Positions 1-5,368 of a stretch of DNA of 7,393 bases are shown piece by piece (position 1 is the stretch's first letter; each line of letters opens with the position of its first letter). The DNA is from Acidimicrobiales bacterium. Lineage in GTDB: Bacteria > Actinomycetota > Acidimicrobiia > Acidimicrobiales > Iamiaceae. The translations under genes and the position numbers were made by a program. The notes under the pieces were generated by a model. The model made no database searches, was not told the DNA's origin, and was given only the letters and a program-made list of their open reading frames with translations. The stretch is taken from positions 1 through 7,393 of the forward strand of contig JAGQSI010000090.1 in assembly GCA_020439605.1 (NCBI GenBank), written 5' to 3'.

Positions 1-2273
1 CCAAATCGATATGCCCTCAGGTCTGTCTCAAACGATGCCAGACCTAGAGCTGCTGCGAGGCCCAAAGCGGCAGCCACAGGGGCGAGAACCACTTCCGGTG
101 CCGGGAGATGGATTGGCAGGTGTCCATTTTGAGCTGCCCACAAAACACCCCAGCCGCCTACAGCCACCATCCAGGCCCGCACTGCCCACTCGAGGCGCCA
201 TGAGCGTCCGATGAGCACGGGCAGGGCTCCTGCGAGCAAGAAGGCCCACCCGAGCGGCGGTGCACCCCAAGGGCCGGTCTCAAAGCGAAGGATCTCACCG
301 AGCGTCAGCGCAGTGTTGACTGTGCTGGAGACGCCAGCAATGGATTCCCAAGGCGATGGTCCCTTCGCAATGTCAAGTGCCCAAGGTAGGTGAAGGGCGA
401 GCGCCAAGCCCACCGATCCAAGAGATGCGACGAGCATTCTGGCGAGACCCACAACCCGAAAACACAGAATGGATCCAAGGGTGAGCGCCGCAGCCAACCC
501 CACCGTGATGACAAGTACAAATGGGACAATGGAACTGACCAGAGCCAAGGTCAGTGCCAAGCCAAACAGCGACTGGAGGGCCGAACGACGCGGCAGCGTG
601 GCGGCCAACTCGTCTGGTTCTGCGCCGAGTGGCCCGAACGGCGCAGCGCCCGAAGCGCGACCCAACCCGAGGATCAGCCACGGAGCAATTGCATAGGTGA
701 GCAGGCCCGACCACGATCCCGACGCCAAAGCGTTGTAGGGCACAGGTATTGCGAGATACACGGCGAGGCTGGCCACGCTTGCGCGTCTAGAACCTATTGG
801 CTTAGCCATCCGCCACGCGCCCAGCGCCCCAAGTGGCACGGTTCCGATAATCAGAACAGTGCGAAGTAGACCCGTCGCACCAAAGAAGAGGTAACCCAGC
901 ACCCCGAGCACCAACTGTCCTGTTGGCTGAGCCCCACTAGAGCCCAATCCGCTTCTTCTCCAACCACTCCACCATGTCGATAGAAGGTCTCCGGGTGAGG
1001 AGCCGAACCGTGCGAACTCCCCGATTTCTGGGATGCCACCGGTGATGAGATCCCGGGAACTCATCAGCACCAAACAAACCAACGCGATTGCGAAGGTGAC
1101 AGTGAGCTGTCGACCGCTATCTCGAAGGGAGCCAGCTAGATCCCGCGATGAGCGAGAAACCGTCCTGACACTTTGCTCTCGGCGGTTGGTCTGCGTACGG
1201 ACGAAAGCACTGAAACGTGCAGAACCTCTGGCCTGAAGGTCTCGCACCTCATGATCTGAAACAGTTCGATGTGACGCTAGAACTTTTCGTCTTTCTCGGA
1301 TGGTCCCATGTCGCCGAAGGTTCCACGTCCAGGCCCCGAAGACTGCTCGGGCCTGGCCGATTCTGCCTGTCACCAAGCAATAGAGCGTCTCGACAACCGC
1401 AAACAGCAGGGCTTGGGGTACAACTCGAATCCGATGCCAGAGTCCGTAACAAACCAGAGTGCTTCTCAGGCGCGCCTGCGCAGATCGAGCCGGGCGGTCT
1501 ACTAGTGGTTCACGGTCGTCGTGGCTATCTATGTGGCGTACTGCGGTTACCGGAGCGACGAGTACCCGTGCCCCAAGTACATGGGCACGCCAGCACAGAT
1601 CTACATCGGAGCCAGGGCCGCTCAGATCAGGGTCATATCCGCCTAAGGCGTCAAAGAGATCTGAACGTATGACAGTGCAGCCACCGGGGATTGCAAACAC
1701 ATCGCGAATAGCGTCGTGCTGCTCCTGATCTAGCTCTCCACGCTCATTCAGTGGCGCAATCGCACCGCTCTTGTCCACGCCTAGGCCCACCTGCAATAGA
1801 CGGCGAGGTTCATCCCATTCGACGAGCTTTGGACCGATTATCCCTGCGTTCGAGCGAAATGCTTCCTCCACCAACGAGCGAAGCGAATCAGGCTCTAGGG
1901 CAACGTCATCGTGTAACAGCGCGTAGAACGCCGCTCCTTGGACCAACTCCGATATCAGATTGAGCGCCGAGTTGTAACCAATATCCTCACTGACGTGATG
2001 CACCCTGGCTTCTGGTAGCACCTGGGCTATTCGAGCGGTGAGGCCCGGATCGCTAACCAGGTCTAGGACCAAGACAGCCATGTTGGGATAGGTCTGGGCA
2101 CGCAAGGACTCAAGCGTCTGCTCAAACCATTCACCGGGGTCTTGGGCTACGAGAACCGCTACTAGCGGAGGAGCCTCGCTGACCTCAGCCGTCGGGTCGG
2201 CGATCCCCACCGACGGAGTTACTGCATCCACGATCCATTGAGAGTACCGCCTCCAGTCCCCCAAACCCGACAT
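1..2273 (-). CDS. GT2 glycosyltransferase fused to polytopic membrane domain (partial, C-terminus off left edge)
   Basis: One uninterrupted minus-strand frame of 757 codons with no stop before the left edge. Residues about 35-240 form a GT2 domain: a first strand VAVLVAQDP (38-46), LLHDDVAL with the metal-binding acidic pair D122/D123, GGYDPDL before 219, and GSDVDLCWR (221-229), which fits the usual acceptor-side acidic and arginine positions. Residues about 250-380 are basic and linker-like, including DLQARGSAR. From about 388 on, several hydrophobic helices follow (about 388-405, 455-488, 498-540, 566-632, 671-686 and further), with loops such as WWSGWRRSGLGSS that resemble large actinobacterial GT-C/DUF3367-like membrane proteins. 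The likely role is sugar transfer to a membrane-linked surface glycan; donor and acceptor are unknown. The ATG at 2271-2273 is my choice, with only a G-run one base upstream; an in-frame GTG at 2304-2306 is an alternative. Rare codons (CTA, TTA, AGA, ATA) are common. The GT2 call is firm; the membrane domain family is less sure. Confidence 0.87.
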   Translation of the reverse strand, partial: MSGLGDWRRYSQWIVDAVTPSVGIADPTAEVSEAPPLVAVLVAQDPGEWFEQTLESLRAQTYPNMAVLVLDLVSDPGLTARIAQVLPEARVHHVSEDIGYNSALNLISELVQGAAFYALLHDDVALEPDSLRSLVEEAFRSNAGIIGPKLVEWDEPRRLLQVGLGVDKSGAIAPLNERGELDQEQHDAIRDVFAIPGGCTVIRSDLFDALGGYDPDLSGPGSDVDLCWRAHVLGARVLVAPVTAVRHIDSHDDREPLVDRPARSAQARLRSTLVCYGLWHRIRVVPQALLFAVVETLYCLVTGRIGQARAVFGAWTWNLRRHGTIRERRKVLASHRTVSDHEVRDLQARGSARFSAFVRTQTNRREQSVRTVSRSSRDLAGSLRDSGRQLTVTFAIALVCLVLMSSRDLITGGIPEIGEFARFGSSPGDLLSTWWSGWRRSGLGSSGAQPTGQLVLGVLGYLFFGATGLLRTVLIIGTVPLGALGAWRMAKPIGSRRASVASLAVYLAIPVPYNALASGSWSGLLTYAIAPWLILGLGRASGAAPFGPLGAEPDELAATLPRRSALQSLFGLALTLALVSSIVPFVLVITVGLAAALTLGSILCFRVVGLARMLVASLGSVGLALALHLPWALDIAKGPSPWESIAGVSSTVNTALTLGEILRFETGPWGAPPLGWAFLLAGALPVLIGRSWRLEWAVRAWMVAVGGWGVLWAAQNGHLPIHLPAPEVVLAPVAAALGLAAALGLASFETDLRAYRF

Positions 2274-2315
2274 ACCCCCAGTAGTGAGACCTTCGTCACG
2301 AAACACCAAAAGTGC

Positions 2316-2332
2316 TTGCAACTGTTATGCAA
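2316..2332. repeat. Inverted repeat TTGCA-N7-TGCAA over the promoter
   Basis: Two perfect 5-bp arms, TTGCA at 2316-2320 and TGCAA at 2328-2332, are separated by 7 bp and overlap the proposed -35 box. It lies between two divergent genes, so a dimeric regulator bound here could affect both. The arms are short and could arise by chance. Confidence 0.35.
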
Positions 2333-2344
2333 AGTGCGTAACGT
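2316..2344 (+). promoter_or_regulatory. Candidate sigma-70-type promoter for the 119-residue helical protein
   Basis: A -35-like TTGCAA at 2316-2321 is separated by exactly 17 bp from a -10-like TAACGT at 2339-2344, which fits the TANNNT pattern common in Actinobacteria. This would start transcription near 2351 and leave a leader of roughly 55 nt before the ATG at 2407. A second TANNNA-like box (TAGATA, 2344-2349) is badly spaced. The call rests on motif and position only. Confidence 0.5.
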
Positions 2345-2357
2345 AGATAGCACTTCG

Positions 2358-2372
2358 GGTGCGGAACGCACC
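2358..2372 (+). other. Leader hairpin with 6-bp stem and GAA loop
   Basis: GGTGCG (2358-2363) pairs perfectly with CGCACC (2367-2372) around a GAA triloop. If transcription starts near 2351 this hairpin sits almost at the 5' end of the messenger, well upstream of the ribosome site, where hairpins can protect an mRNA from decay. A competing pairing, GCAC 2350-2353 with GTGC 2359-2362, is mutually exclusive with it. Confidence 0.45.
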
Positions 2373-2395
2373 AGATCAGATCCCCCTCTAGAACT

Positions 2396-2400
2396 AGGAG
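2396..2400 (+). promoter_or_regulatory. Shine-Dalgarno site AGGAG
   Basis: AGGAG lies 6 nt before the ATG at 2407, near-ideal spacing. It fixes the start of the 119-residue protein and is the strongest ribosome site in the window. Confidence 0.8.
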
Positions 2401-2406
2401 CCTCCA

Positions 2407-2766
2407 ATGGCCGACCTGACCCTCGACACCCTGACCGACACCGCCCGCGACGCTTTCTACATCGCAGTTGGCGCTGGTGTCATCACCTTCCAGAAACTCC
2501 AGGTTCAGCGCGTAGAGCTGACCAAGACCATCAACTCGCAGCTCGACGAGGCAAAGGGTTCTGCTGACAAGAGCATCGCCACCGCCAAGGACTCACTCGA
2601 GAACGTGACCGAACTGGTCGAAGGTCGGGTCAAAGAACTTGAGGAGCGTATCGCTGGCATCGAAGGTCGCCTTGAGACCATTCTCACCCAGCTGGAGGAG
2701 AAGCTTCCCGAGCAGGCCAAGGACTTGGTCAAGCAGGCTCGTGAGCTCGTCGGCCGCGCCGCTTAG
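2407..2766 (+). CDS. Small helical coiled-coil protein, HBHA/phasin-like in character
   Basis: The protein has 119 residues and no recognised catalytic motif. Residues 16-28 form a short hydrophobic stretch (AFYIAVGAGVITF), too short and too near a helical context to be a sure membrane span and without a signal-peptide cleavage site. The rest is charged helix. Residues 75-100 show clean heptads with V75, L78, I82, I85, L89, I92, L96 and L100 at the a/d positions, followed by a LPEQAKDLVKQARELVG tail. The composition recalls mycobacterial HBHA and phasin-like proteins, but the lysine-rich HBHA tail is absent. Codon use is very uniform: all 11 Thr are ACC, all 8 Asp GAC, all 7 Gln CAG and 6 of 7 Ile ATC, unlike the neighbours, which points to high expression. 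It has its own promoter, a strong ribosome site and a terminator, so it is probably a single-gene transcript. Its function is unknown; a structural, surface or envelope-associated role is a guess. Confidence 0.9.
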   Translation: MADLTLDTLTDTARDAFYIAVGAGVITFQKLQVQRVELTKTINSQLDEAKGSADKSIATAKDSLENVTELVEGRVKELEERIAGIEGRLETILTQLEEKLPEQAKDLVKQARELVGRAA

Positions 2767-2772
2767 TTAACC

Positions 2773-2786
2773 TGCGCTCCGGCGCA
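2773..2786 (+). other. Small hairpin just after the stop codon
   Basis: TGCGC (2773-2777) pairs with GCGCA (2782-2786) around a TCCG tetraloop, 6 nt after the TAG stop of the helical protein. It may protect the 3' end of the transcript or assist the larger hairpin downstream. No T-run follows it, so it is unlikely to terminate alone. Confidence 0.4.
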
Positions 2787-2802
2787 TTCCTTACACCACT
2801 GC

Positions 2803-2832
2803 AACGAGGGACCCCAACGCGGGTCCCTCGTT
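2803..2832 (+). terminator. Perfect 12-bp stem-loop terminator
   Basis: AACGAGGGACCC (2803-2814) and GGGTCCCTCGTT (2821-2832) are perfect reverse complements around a 6-nt loop, CAACGC. It lies 36 nt after the stop of the helical protein and 25 nt before the methyltransferase ATG. The T-tract is essentially missing (TTCGCG follows), as is common for terminators in GC-rich actinobacteria. It most likely separates the small gene from the downstream operon. Confidence 0.8.
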
Positions 2833-2842
2833 CGCGTCCGAT

Positions 2843-2848
2843 TATCCT
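2843..2848 (+). promoter_or_regulatory. Candidate -10 box for a leaderless methyltransferase transcript
   Basis: TATCCT fits TANNNT and ends 9 nt before the ATG at 2858, the distance expected if transcription begins at or next to the start codon. No -35 box is evident, and no Shine-Dalgarno precedes the ATG, which agrees with leaderless translation. Confidence 0.4.
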
Positions 2849-2857
2849 TTGTCACCA

Positions 2858-4150
2858 ATGACTGACACCGAAGAGGTCCTTCGCTACCTCCATCAGGCCA
2901 AGCAACGCGTTGAGGGCGGATCCACCCAGCCCAGCTCCGGCGAGGAAGCCGTGCGATATGCACGCCATCGTTTGGAAGAGGCGCTCCCCCACGCCCACGC
3001 CGGCAGCGAGATTCCCGCTGACGCCCGTCTACGGCCAGTGAAGAACGCAATGCTGGGAGCTGTCCGCCCAGTTACCTCCCACCAGGCGCCGTTCAACACC
3101 GCGATTCTCCAAGCCCTAGATGGCGCAACCGCAGCCATAGAGTCCATGGTGCATCGAGTTGAGCTCCAGGATCATCACGGAGAGCGCCTGAGCGCAGGTC
3201 TCGCCACCGCTGAGATCGCTCTCGACGAAGTGATCGAAGATCTCAACGCGTTGCGCCTCGATGTTCGGTCACATCTAGAGAGCTTCAGCTCCACTCTCGA
3301 AGAACTACGCGCCAGCGTCGATGAGGCCAAGTCCATCGCTGCAACAACTCGTGCCCAACAAGAAGTCGTGCTACGCATCGCCCAAGAAGCCCTGAGTGCT
3401 CAGGGATTCACGGTGGAACACTTGAGCGAACTCACGCGAGAGCTCGGCTCTGGGTATGAGAGGCTGTATGAAGACCTCGAAGATACGTTCAGAGGCTCAC
3501 TCGAATCGGTTCGTGCCAGCCTCGAGCCCTACCTGGAGGACCTCGCAGCAACGAAAGTCGAGGGAGACATCGTTGATGTGGGCTGTGGCCGAGGTGAGTG
3601 GCTCAGCTTGCTCAAGGACCATGGCATCGCCTCCTACGGCGTTGATACCAATGAGGTCGTTGTCGAGCGATGTGTCGACGCCGGCCTAGACGTGCGCCAT
3701 CAAGATGCCTTGGTCCACCTACGCACCATCGAGCCCGGCTCACTTCGAGCAGTCACCAGCTTCCACGTTGTCGAACACCTTCCGCTTGATGTTCTTGTCG
3801 GACTAATCGATGCTGCACTGATCGCGCTGGCTCCTGGTGGAGTCCTGATCTTCGAGACACCCAACCCAACCAATCTCAACGTGGGCGCTGCCTCGTTCTA
3901 CCTAGACCCAACCCACCTCAAGCCACTTCATCCGCAGTTCCTTGAGTTCTTGGTCAAGCAACGCGGTTTCACCACCGTCGAGGCCCGCTTCTTGCACCCG
4001 AGCAACGAACTCGACCTGAACGTAGACGATCTCGCCGCTGGAGGAACCCGAGACAGAGCTCAAGGGATTGTGGATCGCATCAACTGGGCATTTGGCGGCC
4101 CAATGGACTTTGCGATCGTCGCCCACAAGGCCACCTCGAGCGAAGCCTGA
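2858..4150 (+). CDS. SAM-dependent methyltransferase with N-terminal coiled coil
   Basis: The 430-residue protein has two halves. Residues about 50-105 include the segment HQAPFNTAILQAL, a pattern I recall from methyltransferases next to surface-polysaccharide glycosyltransferases. Residues about 105-180 are a long charged helix, probably a coiled coil. Residues about 237-390 are a class I Rossmann methyltransferase: motif I DVGCGRGEW (240-248), GVDTN with the ribose-binding acidic residue D263, FHVVEHL (302-308), ETPNP (333-337) and YLDPTHLKPL (from 348), typical of the Methyltransf_11/23 group. It probably O-methylates a sugar of the glycan made by the adjacent GT4 enzymes, or caps it; the substrate is inference. 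The ATG at 2858 was chosen over an in-frame TTG at 2849 (3 residues longer) because of the upstream -10 box. It heads an operon: the next gene starts 3 nt after its stop. Confidence 0.88.
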   Translation: MTDTEEVLRYLHQAKQRVEGGSTQPSSGEEAVRYARHRLEEALPHAHAGSEIPADARLRPVKNAMLGAVRPVTSHQAPFNTAILQALDGATAAIESMVHRVELQDHHGERLSAGLATAEIALDEVIEDLNALRLDVRSHLESFSSTLEELRASVDEAKSIAATTRAQQEVVLRIAQEALSAQGFTVEHLSELTRELGSGYERLYEDLEDTFRGSLESVRASLEPYLEDLAATKVEGDIVDVGCGRGEWLSLLKDHGIASYGVDTNEVVVERCVDAGLDVRHQDALVHLRTIEPGSLRAVTSFHVVEHLPLDVLVGLIDAALIALAPGGVLIFETPNPTNLNVGAASFYLDPTHLKPLHPQFLEFLVKQRGFTTVEARFLHPSNELDLNVDDLAAGGTRDRAQGIVDRINWAFGGPMDFAIVAHKATSSEA

Positions 4151-4153
4151 GCC

Positions 4154-5368
4154 GTGAAGAGGCCACTTCGTATCGCATTTCTCAAACCCGACCATGGCGT
4201 CAACGGCGGGTTGGAGGCGGTTGTAGCTCAACTGGAACGTGTGGCAAGACAAGACGGCTACGACGTGTCACGCCTGTCGGTGGACATGAGACCCACACAC
4301 GCAAGGGTTGCGGACCTGGACATCCCCCGCCATGTCTGGGATAACTCACCCGAGTATTTCTCCTATCTCGCTGCATGGGACCGCTTCGAACTGCTCGATA
4401 CCCGCCGCTTCGACGTGGTGGTGTCCACTCAGCCACCATCGTTTGCTGTCAACCATCCCCGCCATCTCGCGCTCTTCTACCACCATCACCGTGTCTACTA
4501 CGACCTTGCAGACACCTATCTAGAGGCTGGGTATGTCTCCGATGCGTTGGTCCACGCCGAAGCAACCGCTCTCATCCGAGAGCTCGACCAACCAGCACTC
4601 GAAGACGTTGGTTGGTTTCTCGCCGGGTCCCAGACCGTGGCCGATCGGCTCAAGCATTTCAACGATCGAGACAATGTCTCGGTCTTTCATGCCGGGCTGA
4701 TAGTGGGCCGTGAGCTGCCAGCACAACCACCGAAGCCAAACCCAACCAAACCAAGCGTTCTCACCGTTGCTCGCCACGAGTTCCCCAAGAGAGCAGAGCT
4801 TGTGGTGGCGGCTGCCCATTTACTCAACGACACCACAGTGTCCGTCGTTGGCAAAGGTGGACGCGAGGGTTGGCTTCGCCATCTCGACAACCAGTTCGCC
4901 AGAGCGCAGCTAGATCCTGCAACGGTTGATCCGAGGTCCTTGTGGTGCACAACCGGGCGCGACCTTCCTTCCTCGGTGGGTGTATTGGCCAAGCCGTCCT
5001 CAAAAGTTGAGTTGTGCGGACGTCTCTCAGATGACGAACTCACACAGAGATACAGCGAAGCCACATGTGTGGTGGCGCCAGCCTTCGACGAGGACTATGG
5101 CCTCACCGCCATAGAGGCGATGGCCATGGCAAAGCCGGTGATTGTGTGCAACGACGGCGGCGGCCTCCGAGAACTTGTGGATCACCAGGTGACAGGATTG
5201 GTTGTCGAGCCCACACCGAGCGCTATTGCCGAAGCGATCGAGCGGCTCACCGCTGACCGCGACCTAGCCGCCGAGTTGGGTGCCAACGGCCTCATCAAAG
5301 CCAACGAGCTCACATGGGACAGGGCAGCTGATGAATGGCGACTCGGGCTAGAACAGGTGTTGGCATGA
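4154..5368 (+). CDS. GT4-family glycosyltransferase
   Basis: The 404-residue protein has the two-domain GT-B fold of GT4 retaining transferases, a normal length for the family. The N-terminal domain opens with RIAFLKPDHGVNGGLEAVV, where GGLE (18-21) replaces the usual GGAE acceptor-side loop. The C-terminal domain begins near 202 with VLTVARHEFPKR, giving the donor-phosphate-binding pair R207 and K212. The EX7E motif is E313-DYGLTAI-E321, followed by GGGLRELV and TGLVVEP, the usual donor-pocket strands. It likely adds one sugar from a nucleotide-sugar to a surface glycan on the cytoplasmic face; sugar and linkage cannot be read from the sequence. The GTG start at 4154 has no clear Shine-Dalgarno and lies 3 nt after the methyltransferase stop, so it is probably translated by coupling. 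Its own stop overlaps the next start. Confidence 0.93.
   Translation: MKRPLRIAFLKPDHGVNGGLEAVVAQLERVARQDGYDVSRLSVDMRPTHARVADLDIPRHVWDNSPEYFSYLAAWDRFELLDTRRFDVVVSTQPPSFAVNHPRHLALFYHHHRVYYDLADTYLEAGYVSDALVHAEATALIRELDQPALEDVGWFLAGSQTVADRLKHFNDRDNVSVFHAGLIVGRELPAQPPKPNPTKPSVLTVARHEFPKRAELVVAAAHLLNDTTVSVVGKGGREGWLRHLDNQFARAQLDPATVDPRSLWCTTGRDLPSSVGVLAKPSSKVELCGRLSDDELTQRYSEATCVVAPAFDEDYGLTAIEAMAMAKPVIVCNDGGGLRELVDHQVTGLVVEPTPSAIAEAIERLTADRDLAAELGANGLIKANELTWDRAADEWRLGLEQVLA
5355..5359 (+). promoter_or_regulatory. Shine-Dalgarno-like AGGTG before the fused glycosyltransferase
   Basis: AGGTG sits 5 nt before the ATG at 5365, inside the last codons of the preceding gene. With the ATGA overlap it supports this start and coupled translation. 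Confidence 0.5.

Noticed and set aside
390..869. Plus-strand open frame of 159 codons, and several shorter ones between 1 and 1240
   Set aside because: They lie opposite the continuous minus-strand GT2-membrane frame, have low-complexity basic compositions, no ribosome sites and no recognisable motifs.
1217..1672. Plus-strand open frame of 151 codons
   Set aside because: It is antisense to the GT2 domain's C-terminal part, where the minus frame shows real motifs such as GSDVDLCWR; the plus product has no domain character.
2344..2349. TAGATA as the -10 box of the small gene
   Set aside because: Spacing from TTGCAA would be 22 bp, too long; TAACGT at 17 bp fits better.
2389..2405. CTAG repeats and GGAG/CTCC next to the ribosome site as an SD-masking structure
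   Set aside because: The possible pairings leave loops of two bases or fewer, so no stable hairpin can form.
2763..3050. Minus-strand open frame of 95 codons across the terminator
   Set aside because: It runs through the 12-bp hairpin and antisense to the methyltransferase start, with an Arg/Gly-rich composition typical of a shadow frame.
5365..5368. Possible frameshift joining the GT4 gene and the fused GT4-GT4 gene
   Set aside because: The first gene ends at the normal end of a GT4 fold and the next begins with a proper first strand after an SD-like AGGTG; ATGA overlap is ordinary translational coupling.
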